From: Streptomyces sp. MMG1533
GTDB lineage: Bacteria; Actinomycetota; Actinomycetes; Streptomycetales; Streptomycetaceae
Assembly (NCBI RefSeq): GCF_001279775.1
Contig: NZ_LGDG01000273.1
Coordinates: forward strand, 1-40,999
Reading direction: 5' to 3'
Length of the DNA stretch: 40,999 bases
Under the pieces are notes generated by a model. It was not told the DNA's origin. It made no database searches and worked only from the letters and a program-made list of their open reading frames with translations. Position numbers and translations under genes: made by a program. Below, in pieces: positions 23,753-32,075 of the stretch (position 1 is the first letter of the stretch; each line of letters opens with the position of its first letter).

Positions 23753-24598
23753 TCAGACCAGGGCGGTTGTCAGACGTGCGAGGGCCGCGGCCTCCGCCGT
23801 GCCCTCCCCGGCGCTGAACACATGCATGATCAGGCCCGCTTCCCCGGGCGCGGCCGGCACGTGCAGGGTCTCGTAGTCGAGGTCCAGCAGCCCGGCGGCG
23901 GGGTGTCGCAGCCGCTTGCGTCCCGCCGCGCACATCACCACCTCGCCGGAGTCCCAGATCCGCCGGAAGTCGGCGCTGCCCGCGGACAACTCGGCGATGA
24001 GCGCACCCAGTTCGGTGTCGTCGGGGTAGCGTCCCGCGGCCACCCGCAGCTGTCCCACCGCCTCCGCGGCCCGCAGCTCCCACTCGGGGTGCAGGTCCCG
24101 GGCGGCCGGGTCCAGGAAGAGGAAACGGGCGTTGTTGCGGTCCCGGCGGCCCGGGTCGGCCGGCCCGCCCATCAGCTCGGCGCCCAGGTCGTTCCAGGCG
24201 ACGACGTCGAGGCGGTGGTCCGTCACGAAGGCGGGCAGGGGAGCCATGGCCTCCAGGGCCCGCAGCAGTACGGGGCCGACGCGGAGCCTCGGCGTGGACT
24301 CGGGCCTGCCGGTGGCCAGGGTGTCGAGGTGCCGGCGTTCCGCCGTGTCGAGGCCGAGGACCCGGGCGAGCGCGTCCAGGACCTCGGCGGACGGCTGGGT
24401 GGCCCGGCCCTGTTCGAGACGGACGTAGTAGTCCACGCTGATCCCGGCGAGCTGGGCCAACTCCTCCCGGCGCAGCCCCCGCACCCGCCGCCGGCCGCCG
24501 CCGGCGAGCCCGACGCGCTCCGGTGCGACCCGGCCCCGCCGGGCCCGCAGGAAGCCGCCGAGTGCCTTGCCTTCCCCCAACCCGTGCACGCCGTCCAT
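23753..24598 (-). CDS. XRE-family regulator with MmyB-like ligand-binding domain
   Basis: A 281-residue regulator from ATG 24598. The helix-turn-helix lies at about 35-80 (RRVRGLRREELAQLAGISVDYYVRLEQGRATQPSAEVLDALARVLGL in pieces). The C-terminal PAS-like MmyB domain shows ALEAMAPLPAFVTDHRLDVVAWNDLGAELMG, RNNARFLFLDPAARDLHPEWE, ELSAGSADFRRIWDSGEVV and YETLHVPAAPGEAGLIMHVF. Such regulators sit next to and divergent from short-chain or flavin oxidoreductase genes across Streptomyces, and the gap of 109 bases to the oxidoreductase at 24708 is their probable shared control region. It converges on the TIGR03943 gene with 3 bases between. Confidence 0.93.
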   Translation of the reverse strand: MDGVHGLGEGKALGGFLRARRGRVAPERVGLAGGGRRRVRGLRREELAQLAGISVDYYVRLEQGRATQPSAEVLDALARVLGLDTAERRHLDTLATGRPESTPRLRVGPVLLRALEAMAPLPAFVTDHRLDVVAWNDLGAELMGGPADPGRRDRNNARFLFLDPAARDLHPEWELRAAEAVGQLRVAAGRYPDDTELGALIAELSAGSADFRRIWDSGEVVMCAAGRKRLRHPAAGLLDLDYETLHVPAAPGEAGLIMHVFSAGEGTAEAAALARLTTALV

Positions 24599-24707
24599 GC
24601 GTTCCAGTATGCGCGGCGCGAACGTGGCCCCGGCAGTACCAGGATTCCGGGTCCGCCGGTTCCACAGGGTTCTGGCTGCCCGTCCGCGCCCGGGAGAACG
24701 TGACGGC

Positions 24708-25418
24708 ATGACGGAAACCACCGACCGGGGCAAGAAGATCCTCGTCGTCAGCGCCCACCCCGACCCCCGTTCCCTCAACGCCTCCCTCGCCGCCTTCGCG
24801 GTCGGCCACCTCCGTGCGGCGGGGCACGAGGTACGGCTCTCCGACCTGTACGCGATGAAGTGGAAGGCGACGGTGGACGCCGACGACTTCCCGGAGCACG
24901 GCACCGACCGCCGCCTGCACGTCATGGACGTCTCCGAGGAGGCCACCCTGGCCGGCCGCCTCTCCCCGGACATCGCCGCCGAGCAGGAGAAGATCCGCCG
25001 CTCGGACGCGGTGATCCTGCACTTCCCGATGTGGTGGTTCTCCGCCCCGGCCATCCTGAAGGGCTGGATCGACCGCGTCTTCACCAGCGGTTTCGCGTAC
25101 GGCCACCAGGTCGCCCCGCCCTACGGCGAGGACGCGCCGCTGGCGGGCCGCCGGGCCCTGCTGTCGGTGACGTACGGCGCCCGCGAGCGGTCCTTCTCCG
25201 ACCGGGGCATCCACGGCCGTCTCACGGACGTCCTCCACCCGCTCCAGCACGGCCTGTTCCGCTTCACCGGCATGACCCCGCTGGAGCCGTTCACGGTGCC
25301 CGAGGCGAACTCCCTCCCGGCGGAACGCTTCGCCGAGGCCCGGGAGGAGTACGCGCACCGCCTGGACACCCTGTTCACGGCCGACCCGGTCCCGTTCGAG
25401 GCGCCTGCGCGGAGCTGA
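24708..25418 (+). CDS. NAD(P)H-dependent flavin oxidoreductase (flavodoxin-like fold)
   Basis: A 236-residue quinone-reductase-like enzyme from ATG 24708 (GGGAGAA about 12 bases upstream). The flavin phosphate loop is KILVVSAHPDPRSLNASLA, followed by FAVGHLRAAGHEVRLSDLYAMKW. The conserved LHFPMWWFSAPAILKGWIDRVFTSGFAYG segment, seen in pieces near residues 105-130, is the FMN/FAD-binding and catalytic region of the NQO1/MdaB family. It likely reduces quinones or electrophiles by two electrons. The divergent MmyB-like regulator probably controls it. Confidence 0.93.
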   Translation: MTETTDRGKKILVVSAHPDPRSLNASLAAFAVGHLRAAGHEVRLSDLYAMKWKATVDADDFPEHGTDRRLHVMDVSEEATLAGRLSPDIAAEQEKIRRSDAVILHFPMWWFSAPAILKGWIDRVFTSGFAYGHQVAPPYGEDAPLAGRRALLSVTYGARERSFSDRGIHGRLTDVLHPLQHGLFRFTGMTPLEPFTVPEANSLPAERFAEAREEYAHRLDTLFTADPVPFEAPARS

Positions 25419-25445
25419 CCGGCGCGAAGGCCGGCCCGCAGGGTC

Positions 25446-26672
25446 TCAGCCCTCCTCGTCCCGCTCCTCCTCGTCCTCGTCCCTGCCCTTGTCCTGACCG
25501 TCCTTGCCCTTCTTCCCGTCCTCCGTACTGGAGGGGCCGGAGGGTCCGGGGGTGTCGGACAGGTTGGTTCCGGAGTCCCCGGACGTGCCGGGCGCCGGGG
25601 GAGGGGTGGCGCCGCCGCTGGTGGCCGGTGCACCGCTCCCGGGGGTACCCGCCGAGCTGTCGCCCGGTGCGAACCAGAGCATGCCGGCGAGCATCGCGGC
25701 CAGGAAGACCAGGACTCCGGCGACGGTTGCGACCAGGCCACGGACTCCGGGCCGACGGGCCGGTGTCGTGCGGGCCCGGGAGGGCCGTACGACGGCGGAC
25801 GGCAGCGTGTACGTGGCCGCCGCGACCGGCGCGGGTTCCGGTTCCGGCAACGGCTCCGACCGCCCCTGCCACGCCCTGCCGCCGAACCACTCGGCGATCT
25901 GCGGCGCGGTGGGGCGGTCCTCGGGCCGCTTGGCGAGGAGCCCGAGGAGGAAGCTCTCGAAGGCGGGCGGGAGCTCGGGGCGGTCCTGCCTCGGCGGTAC
26001 GGGGGACGCGTCGAGGTGCTGGTGGAGGATCGCGACCGCGGTGCCGGCCTGGAACGGCGGGCGCCCGGTGAGGAGTTGGTAGAGCAGACAGCCCAGCGCG
26101 TACACGTCCGAGGCCGGACCGGCGGGCTGCCCCAGCGCGCGTTCGGGGGCGAGGTAGAGGCTGGTGCCGACGATCTGGCCGGTGGTGGTGAGCGCGCCGG
26201 ACGGGTCGTCCACGAAGCGGGCGATGCCGAAGTCGCCGATCTTCAGGGTGCCGTCGGCGTCCAGCAGCAGGTTGGCGGGCTTGATGTCGCGGTGCACGAT
26301 GCCCTGCTGGTGGGCGGCGGCGAGTCCGGCGGCGGCCTGTGCGGCGATCCGGGCCACCTGCTCGACGGGGAGCGGCCCCGCGGTGCCGAGCCGCCGGGCG
26401 AGGCTGTCGCCCGCGACCAGTTCCATCACCAGGAAGAGGCGGCCGTCGTACTCGCCGAAGTCGTAAACACCCACCACGTGAGGGTGGTTGAGTCGCCCGG
26501 CGGTCTGGGCCTCCAGCCGGAAGCGGGAGGTCGCCGTCGGGTCGGAGTCGTGGGGTAGGAGGAGCTTGACGGCCACCGTCCTGCCGAGCGTCTCGTCCAA
26601 CGCCCGCCAGACCTCCCCCATCGCGCCGCGTCCGATGGGGTCCTGCAGCCGGTACCGGCCCGCTATCAGCAC
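25446..26672 (-). CDS. Membrane-anchored Ser/Thr protein kinase
   Basis: A 408-residue Hanks-type kinase from GTG 26672. The Gly loop is GRGAMGEVW (14-22), the lysine K36 (VAVKLLLP), the catalytic loop HRDIKPAN with D129, DFG at 147-149, a TTTG activation segment with SLYLAPE, and ASDVYALGCLLYQLLTGRPPF. All catalytic residues are present. The juxtamembrane part is Pro-rich, a single helix lies at about 305-325 (LVATVAGVLVFLAAMLAGMLWF), and the outside part is short: Ser/Thr/Gly/Pro-rich and ending in a very acidic Lys/Glu/Asp tail, without PASTA or other sensor domain. Its substrate is unknown. Confidence 0.95.
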   Translation of the reverse strand: MLIAGRYRLQDPIGRGAMGEVWRALDETLGRTVAVKLLLPHDSDPTATSRFRLEAQTAGRLNHPHVVGVYDFGEYDGRLFLVMELVAGDSLARRLGTAGPLPVEQVARIAAQAAAGLAAAHQQGIVHRDIKPANLLLDADGTLKIGDFGIARFVDDPSGALTTTGQIVGTSLYLAPERALGQPAGPASDVYALGCLLYQLLTGRPPFQAGTAVAILHQHLDASPVPPRQDRPELPPAFESFLLGLLAKRPEDRPTAPQIAEWFGGRAWQGRSEPLPEPEPAPVAAATYTLPSAVVRPSRARTTPARRPGVRGLVATVAGVLVFLAAMLAGMLWFAPGDSSAGTPGSGAPATSGGATPPPAPGTSGDSGTNLSDTPGPSGPSSTEDGKKGKDGQDKGRDEDEEERDEEG

Positions 26673-26821
26673 CTGTGGTTCATCCTCATGCCGTAATGAA
26701 TCTCGACCGCCGCAGGGCTCAACACGCCACGGTGACGCGGGTGTTGGTGGGGGGGTGCCGCAGCCGACCCAGCCTACCGGCGGACGGCTGCCCGGTGTTC
26801 ACGCACGGGCATCCCCACGGT

Positions 26822-27418
26822 TCAGTCCGGCCACGGCAGAACGGTCAGCTCCGGCCATTCCCCCTTCCAGCGCCGCGCCTTGGTCTCGTAGACCTCGCGC
26901 GGGGCGAGGACCGGGTTGGGGCGGAGCACGAGGTTGTAGATGTCGGAGAGGCCGTGCGGGGCGTAGACGCGCCACTCCCCGTCGGGTTCCAGCCGTACGC
27001 CCAGGCAGCACGTCGTCGCCGCGAAGGAGTCGATCGCGGCCTCGGTGGAGTCGTACGGCGGACAGGGCACCCCGAACTTCTCCTCGTACCAGAGGTGCAC
27101 GCGGGCCTCGTTGCGGATCTCCACCTCGGCCGGCAGCCCGGCGAACACCTCCCGGCCCGCCCTGATGACGGCGTCCTCCGCCGCCCAGGACAGGTCGGAG
27201 TCGTCGAAGTAGAAGAGGTCGTAGTCCTTGATGCCGCCTGCGGGGGGCCTGCCGGTGGCCACGTTCCACACGGTCTGGAAGAGGCAGCCCGACGTCACGT
27301 ACCAGCCGGGCAGCTCCAGTGCCGAGGCCCTGGCGAGCACGGCGGTCAGGACCTCGTTCCGGGAGAGCGCTGAGCGCAGGGCGGCGAGTTGGTCGGGGAG
27401 AGGGAGTCGGCCTGGCAT
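26822..27418 (-). CDS. Nucleotidyltransferase family protein (DUF925-like)
   Basis: A 198-residue soluble protein. Recognisable segments are LPGWYVTSGCLFQTVWNVATGRPP, GGIKDYDLFYFDDSDLSWAAED, EIRNEARVHLWYEEKFG and a Trp/Arg-rich end (YETKARRWKGEWPELTVLPW). The paired acidic residues KDYDLFYFDD act as the metal-binding DxD-like site of the minimal nucleotidyltransferase fold of COG3575 proteins, whose substrates are not known. The gene is followed on its strand by the kinase 150 bases away; no functional link is evident. Confidence 0.85.
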   Translation of the reverse strand: MPGRLPLPDQLAALRSALSRNEVLTAVLARASALELPGWYVTSGCLFQTVWNVATGRPPAGGIKDYDLFYFDDSDLSWAAEDAVIRAGREVFAGLPAEVEIRNEARVHLWYEEKFGVPCPPYDSTEAAIDSFAATTCCLGVRLEPDGEWRVYAPHGLSDIYNLVLRPNPVLAPREVYETKARRWKGEWPELTVLPWPD

Positions 27419-27480
27419 CCGTCCTCCCTACCACGATCAAGGTGGCGTGTATTGCTGCCGCAGGAGCCTCCCCCTACGCT

Positions 27481-27503
27481 GAATCTGATGGATCGTCAGA
27501 TTC
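27481..27503. promoter_or_regulatory. Perfect 8-base inverted repeat, probable TetR-type operator
   Basis: GAATCTGA and TCAGATTC flank a 7-base centre TGGATCG. It sits 36 bases before the preferred start GTG 27539 and overlaps an alternative ATG (27488-27490). The size and spacing suit a TetR or similar dimer; no regulator gene of that kind lies in the window. Confidence 0.6.
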
Positions 27504-27538
27504 GTGCCGGGGCATCGGCAGGCAGTAGGGGGCAAGCA

Positions 27539-28753
27539 GTGGTCAGCGCCGACAGCAGTACCAGGGAACTGCCCAAGGTCATCAGCGTGGACGATCACGT
27601 GATCGAACCCGCGCACCTCTTCGAGACATGGCTCCCGGCGAAGTACCGGGACAGGGGGCCGAAGCCGTTCACCGCGGGTATCGGTGACCTTCAGTACGTC
27701 GGGGGGAAGTACCGGTTCACGACCGACCCCGAGGGTCAGATCACCGACTGGTGGGAGTACGAGGGCGAACTCTTCCCGTACAAGCGCATCATCGCGGCCG
27801 TCGGCTTCTCGCGGGACGAGATGACGCTCGACGGGATCACGCGGGAGCAGATGCGGCGGGGCTGCTGGGATCCGAAGGCCCGGCTGGAGGACATGGAGAT
27901 GAACCATGTCGAGGCCTCGCTCTGCTTCCCGACGTTCCCGCGGTTCTGCGGGCAGACCTTCGCCGAGGCCAAGGACAAGGAGGTCGGGCTCGCGTGCGTG
28001 CGGGCGTACAACGACTGGATGGTCGAGGAGTGGTGCGGCGACAGCGGTGGCCGGCTCATCCCGCTGTGCCTCATCCCGCTGTGGGACATCGACCTGGCCG
28101 TCGCGGAGATCCGGCGCAACGCCGAACGGGGCGTACGGGCCGTGACGTTCAGCGAGATCCCGACGTATCTCGGGCTGCCGTCGATCCACTCCGGCTACTG
28201 GGACCCCTTCTTCGCGGCCTGCGAGGAGACCGGGACCGTGGTGAACATGCACATCGGGTCCTCGTCGCAGATGCCGGCGGCGTCCCCCGACGCTCCCCCC
28301 GCCGTCCAGGCCGCGCTGAGCTTCAACAACGCCATGGCGTCGATGATGGACTTCCTCTTCTCCGGGGTCCTGGTGAAGTTCCCGCGGCTGAAACTGGCCT
28401 ACAGCGAGGGCCAGATGGGCTGGATTCCGTACGCCCTGGAGCGCGCCGACGACGTCTGGGAGGAACACCGGGCGTGGGGCGGGGTCAAGGACCTGATCCC
28501 GGAGCCGCCGTCGACGTACTACTACCGGCAGATCTTCTGCTGCTTCTTCCGCGACAAGCACGGCATCGAGGCGATCAAGACGGTCGGCGAGGACAACGCG
28601 ACCTTCGAGACGGACTATCCGCACGTCGACTCGACCTGGCCGCACACCAAACAGGTCGCCGCGGAGCACGTGGCCGGCCTCTCCGACGAGGTGACGTACA
28701 AGTTGCTGCGGGGGAACGCGATCCGGATGCTGGGACTGTCCTTCGACCAGTGA
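27539..28753 (+). CDS. Amidohydrolase family protein
   Basis: A 404-residue metal-dependent hydrolase of the amidohydrolase-2 (PF04909) type. It starts VVSADSSTRELPKVISVDDHVIEPAHLF, where the DDHVIEP phrase is the usual first metal motif of these Streptomyces proteins. Later come HSGYWDPFFAACEETGTVVNMHIGSSS (the histidine of strand 5), FPRLKLAYSEGQMGWIPYALERAD and FETDYPHVDSTWPHT, with the aspartate/histidine end of the barrel. GTG 27539 is chosen over ATG 27488 because AGGGGGC precedes it and the operator covers the upstream ATG. Relatives decarboxylate or hydrolyse aromatic compounds; substrate unknown. Confidence 0.88.
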   Translation: MVSADSSTRELPKVISVDDHVIEPAHLFETWLPAKYRDRGPKPFTAGIGDLQYVGGKYRFTTDPEGQITDWWEYEGELFPYKRIIAAVGFSRDEMTLDGITREQMRRGCWDPKARLEDMEMNHVEASLCFPTFPRFCGQTFAEAKDKEVGLACVRAYNDWMVEEWCGDSGGRLIPLCLIPLWDIDLAVAEIRRNAERGVRAVTFSEIPTYLGLPSIHSGYWDPFFAACEETGTVVNMHIGSSSQMPAASPDAPPAVQAALSFNNAMASMMDFLFSGVLVKFPRLKLAYSEGQMGWIPYALERADDVWEEHRAWGGVKDLIPEPPSTYYYRQIFCCFFRDKHGIEAIKTVGEDNATFETDYPHVDSTWPHTKQVAAEHVAGLSDEVTYKLLRGNAIRMLGLSFDQ

Positions 28754-28843
28754 GACCACCGGGTCAACGCGGCGAAGGCCGTGCAGGGCGGCGGTCAGGG
28801 CTTGGTCGCCGCGGTGATCCGGTGCAGGGTGGCGAGCGCGCGG

Positions 28844-30076
28844 TCAGAACCAGTGCAGGCAGTGCGGGGAGCGCTCGGCGCGGAAGAGGGCGTCAGCGAG
28901 GGTGGCCGCGCCCGGGCGGTGGGCCAGGATGTGTCCGGCACGCACGAGCGTGCTCGGGGCGGTGCCGCCGAGGTAGACCGAGCCCAGGTCGCGCACGTCC
29001 AGGGACAGGTCGGGCTCCCGGTCCGTCGGGACGCAGTCGGCCTTGCCGTCCTGGACGGTCAGCAGGTAGCGGCCGTGCTCGCCGAGGAACGGGTCCTCGA
29101 CGTCGAGGACGAGCTCGCCGTCCATGAACCAGCCGCGCGCGGTCAGAGCACGCGGGACGTCCAGCAGCCGCACCCAGAGCCAGTCCATGTCGCCGCTCAC
29201 CTCGCCGGCGCGGCGGTCCGCGAGCTGCCAGCGCAGCGGGTGCTCGGGCGGGACGTGCTGGAACACGATCTGAGAGACCAGGTCGTGTCCGAGTACGAAC
29301 CGGGCCAGGGCCGTGAAGACGGCGTCGTCGGTGGCGATGGTCTCGTCGACCGTCAAGGCGTTGGGCTCGCCGATCGAGTAGCTGGCGTACCCGTCCGGGA
29401 CGCCGTCGGAGTCCCGGTGGACGGCGACGTAGCGCGGCGCCGGCGAGATCGGGGGCTGCCCCGCGCGCAAGGCCCACCAGCGGTGCGGCCGGGACAGCGC
29501 ACCGGGCTGGGCGCGGCGATACCGGTCGTAGACCTCTTCCAGGATCTCGCCGCACTCGGCACGACGCAGCACCTCGACCGAGCCGTTGTCCGAGCCGGTC
29601 GCCGGGCCGTCGGCCACTTCGCGCGCCCGGGGAACGGCGAGGGCGGCCTGGTGGCGCGGCACCGTCAGCCGCGCCGTGTAGGTCGCCGGTCCGTAGCCGA
29701 ACCTGCCGTAGATCGGGGCCTCGGAGGCCAGCAGCACGGAGAGGAACTCCCCGCGGGCCCGCACCTCGGCGAGCTGATGACGCATCATCGCGCTGAGCAC
29801 GCCCTGGCGCCGGTGGGAGGGCAGGACGCCGACGGCGGTCACCCCGGAGGCCGGGACGAGGGTCTCACCGGGCAGGGTGAGCTCGAAGGAGTGCGCGGCG
29901 GCGGTGCCGACGGGCCGCCCGTCCGCCGTCAGGGCGAGCAGGCAGCGGTCCGTTTCGAGCGCCGACCACCAGAGCCCGCCGCCCTCGATCGGGGTTTCCG
30001 GGAAGCGCCCGAACGCGGCATGGACGGTGTCGACGAAGACGTCGAGATCCTCATCGGTCGTGGAACGAATCTCCAT
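28844..30076 (-). CDS. Eis-like GNAT N-acetyltransferase
   Basis: A 410-residue protein from ATG 30076 (GAGGAGG 11 bases upstream). The N-terminal GNAT domain has VSPSHRRQGVLSAMM-type acetyl-CoA motif (VLPSHRRQGVLSAMMRHQ near residue 85), followed by EAPIYGRFGYGPA. A second, degenerate GNAT half and a C-terminal SCP2-like domain (ALTARGWFMDGELVLDVEDPFLGEHGRYLLTV, SLDVRDLGSVYLGG) end in the conserved LHWF. This three-part layout is that of Eis (enhanced intracellular survival) proteins, which acetylate aminoglycosides or protein lysines; the target is not knowable here. Confidence 0.92.
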   Translation of the reverse strand: MEIRSTTDEDLDVFVDTVHAAFGRFPETPIEGGGLWWSALETDRCLLALTADGRPVGTAAAHSFELTLPGETLVPASGVTAVGVLPSHRRQGVLSAMMRHQLAEVRARGEFLSVLLASEAPIYGRFGYGPATYTARLTVPRHQAALAVPRAREVADGPATGSDNGSVEVLRRAECGEILEEVYDRYRRAQPGALSRPHRWWALRAGQPPISPAPRYVAVHRDSDGVPDGYASYSIGEPNALTVDETIATDDAVFTALARFVLGHDLVSQIVFQHVPPEHPLRWQLADRRAGEVSGDMDWLWVRLLDVPRALTARGWFMDGELVLDVEDPFLGEHGRYLLTVQDGKADCVPTDREPDLSLDVRDLGSVYLGGTAPSTLVRAGHILAHRPGAATLADALFRAERSPHCLHWF

Positions 30077-30104
30077 CGGTGCCGCTGCCTCCTCGAAATA
30101 CCGG

Positions 30105-30121
30105 CACCACGACTCGTGGTG
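30105..30121. promoter_or_regulatory. Perfect inverted repeat CACCACGA-C-TCGTGGTG
   Basis: Eight-base arms with a single-base centre, 29 bases upstream of the acetyltransferase start. Candidate operator. The rest of the 350-base gap to the ferredoxin gene (30077-30427) holds no convincing gene; it has TTGAGGTCAA (30371-30380) and a small hairpin near 30392-30406. Confidence 0.5.
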
Positions 30122-30427
30122 TCCGGCCACAGTGCAGCGTCGACCCGTGGCCGGGGCAAGCGAATTACGGCCGGGCCCGCGGCCGGTCACAGCACAGCCT
30201 GGTCCCGGCCCGGCCCGGGGCGAGTCGACATGGCCGGGCTCGGCAGCGCCGATCTCCGCCGCCGGCGCCCCGTCGTGGACGCCGGCACACGACGGACCGT
30301 TCCCGTCCTCGAACAGGAAGTCGCGACACCCTCCATGCCGGCCGCCAACCCCACACCCGTTCAACGGAGTTGAGGTCAAGCTCGGAAAGGGCGCCTAGAA
30401 GGCGCGTTCCACGGGCAGGCAACGCAC

Positions 30428-30634
30428 ATGAAGGTCTCCGTGGATCCCAACCTCTGCTACGGCTCCGGCGAATGCATCTACCGCGTTCCGTCCGTCTTCA
30501 CGGTGGCGGACGGATTCGGCGCCGTCATACCCGGCCGCGAGGACACCGGCGACGATCCGGACGTGCGGGAGGCGGCCGAGCTCTGCCCCTCGCAGGCGAT
30601 CAGCCTCACCGACGTTCCCGAACAGCACACCTAG
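30428..30634 (+). CDS. [3Fe-4S]-type ferredoxin
   Basis: A 68-residue ferredoxin. Cysteines C10, C16 and C53 (LCYGSGECIY and ELCPSQAI) form the C-x5-C...CP pattern of the small actinobacterial ferredoxins that serve cytochromes P450; position 13, which would carry the fourth ligand of a 4Fe-4S cluster, is serine. No P450 or ferredoxin reductase gene is within the window, so its partner lies elsewhere. The TAG stop overlaps the stop of the convergent glycosyltransferase in the tetranucleotide CTAG. Confidence 0.93.
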   Translation: MKVSVDPNLCYGSGECIYRVPSVFTVADGFGAVIPGREDTGDDPDVREAAELCPSQAISLTDVPEQHT

Positions 30635-31398
30635 GGCGCCGGCCAGCTCCACCCCGACCCCGCGAGCGCCCGTGCCCGCGCCTCCACCACGGCCATCCGC
30701 GCCCCCCGCTCGGCGGTGTCCACGTGCGCCGCCTGCCCGGTCGCCTGCCCCTCCCACTTGCGGTACAGCAGCCCGACCTCCGCCGAGAACCACCCCCGGC
30801 TCACGGAGTTCAGCGCCAGCAGCAGCCCCGTGTCCTCGGAGGCGGGCAGCGCCATCCAGCCGCCGAGGGCCAGCAGCAGATCCCGTCGTACGAAGAGGGT
30901 CGCCGGGTGGACCTGGGCCCGGAAGCCGTTGGTCCGCCAGAAGTCGAGCACGACGCCGCGCTCGATCGGACCGTTCGCCGGGTCGCCGGGGAAGCCCACC
31001 GTCGAGCCGTCCGGCAACCGGTCCAGGGCGCGGGAGGTCGCCCAGCCGATCGTGGGGTCGGCTTCGAGGGCGGTCAGATCGCGGGCCAGGGCGCCGGGGG
31101 TGAGCTGGTCGTCGGCGTCCAGGATCTTCACGTACGCGCCCTCGGCGTGCGCGAGCGCGATCGTGCGGGCGACGCCGGGGCCGCCGGGCCGCCCCTGCCG
31201 GAAGGTCACCCGGGCGTCGTCGGGGACATACGGGGCGACGGCGTCCGTCCGCCCGTCCTCCTGGATCACCCAGTGCCACTCCCAGCCGTCCGGCAACTCC
31301 TGTTCGCACAGCGATTTGTGGGCCTCGGGGAGAAAGGGGGCCGAGGGGGCGTGGACGGCGGTGACGATGACGATGCGCCGGGTCACGGCGGCACTCAC
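30631..31398 (-). CDS. Glycosyltransferase family 2 protein
   Basis: A 255-residue enzyme from GTG 31398, overlapping the stop of the UTRA gene (GTGA), hence translationally coupled. The GT-A fold shows MTRRIVIVTAVHAPSAPFLPEAHKSL, a nucleotide-binding QEDGRTD, the metal-binding KILDADDQLTPGALARDL, and an acceptor region VHPATLFVRRDLLLALGGWMALPASEDTGLLLAL with the catalytic-base candidate in ASED. No membrane helix is seen. The acceptor is unknown. Coupling to a UTRA-type protein suggests a shared sugar-related role. Confidence 0.88.
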   Translation of the reverse strand: MSAAVTRRIVIVTAVHAPSAPFLPEAHKSLCEQELPDGWEWHWVIQEDGRTDAVAPYVPDDARVTFRQGRPGGPGVARTIALAHAEGAYVKILDADDQLTPGALARDLTALEADPTIGWATSRALDRLPDGSTVGFPGDPANGPIERGVVLDFWRTNGFRAQVHPATLFVRRDLLLALGGWMALPASEDTGLLLALNSVSRGWFSAEVGLLYRKWEGQATGQAAHVDTAERGARMAVVEARARALAGSGWSWPAP

Positions 31399-31982
31399 CA
31401 CCTTTCCAGGGGAGTGGTGAAGAGGAGCTCCGTACGGTCGCCGGGGAGCGTGACGCGGCAGAGGTCCACCACGCGGTCGTGGATGTCGTACGACGTCTTG
31501 CGCAGCAGGATCACCGGGGCCCCGGCGGCGAGCTCCAGCGCGCACGCCTCCTCCGGGGTCGGCGGACGTGCGGTGACCCGCTCCTCGACGCGGCAGAGCT
31601 CGATGCCGACGGTGTGCAGCTGGTGCTGGGTGCCGCCGGGCCAGGGCTCGTTGGACTCGTCCAGGAGGGCCGGGTTCGCCGCGATCATGTGACGGACGAG
31701 GTAGGAGGTCACGAGGCTGAGCGGGGCGCTCTCGGCGGCGTACCTCGTCCGGTAGCTGCGCTCGAGGAGCGGGGTGCCCGGTGGGACACGGAAGGCGTCG
31801 GCCAGGTCCGCGGGCGCCTCGGTCTCGCGGTACTCCGCGTGGAAGACGAGGTCCCGGCGCTCGAAGCCGGTGTCGTGCTCCGTGACCCCGGTCCGGGCCC
31901 GCTCGGCCCGGGGCGCGTGCACCCGGTTCTTCTCCCACTGGTGCCGCAGGTTGTCACGGACCACTTCGTACGCCTTCGGCAC
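31395..31982 (-). CDS. UTRA-domain protein of GntR type lacking the winged-helix domain
   Basis: A 195-residue protein from GTG 31982. Nearly the whole chain is a UTRA effector domain: FAERRD-like ERRDLVFHAEYRETEAPADLADAF, PPGTPLLERSYRTRYAAESAPLSLVTSYL, EPWPGGTQHQLHTVGIELCRVEERVTARPPTPEEACALEL, VILLRKTSYDIHDRVVDLCRVTLPGDRTEL. Only about 45 residues precede it (MPKAYEVVRDNLRHQWEKNR), a basic helix too short for the ~65-residue GntR winged helix. I recall similar UTRA-only proteins in other Streptomyces. It could sense a sugar phosphate and act through another protein, or bind DNA with the basic helix. Confidence 0.8.
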   Translation of the reverse strand: MPKAYEVVRDNLRHQWEKNRVHAPRAERARTGVTEHDTGFERRDLVFHAEYRETEAPADLADAFRVPPGTPLLERSYRTRYAAESAPLSLVTSYLVRHMIAANPALLDESNEPWPGGTQHQLHTVGIELCRVEERVTARPPTPEEACALELAAGAPVILLRKTSYDIHDRVVDLCRVTLPGDRTELLFTTPLERW

Positions 31983-31999
31983 CTGGTCAGCCTACGACT

Positions 32000-32067
32000 C
32001 CCGGCCCGGTCGGCCGGGCACGGAAACGCCCGACCGCTGGCGACGGGGGATGCACCAGCGATCGGGC
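32000..32067 (-). ncRNA. Structured 5' leader of the UTRA gene
   Basis: Two hairpins lie between a candidate -10 box and GTG 31982. The larger pairs GCCCGACCGCTGG (32028-32040) with CCAGCGATCGGGC (32055-32067), 12 of 13 bases, around a 14-base loop. The smaller pairs CCCGGCC with GGCCGGG (32000-32018). A cis-acting leader or operator is inferred; no known riboswitch class is recognised. Confidence 0.4.
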
Positions 32068-32075
32068 TATGGCCA

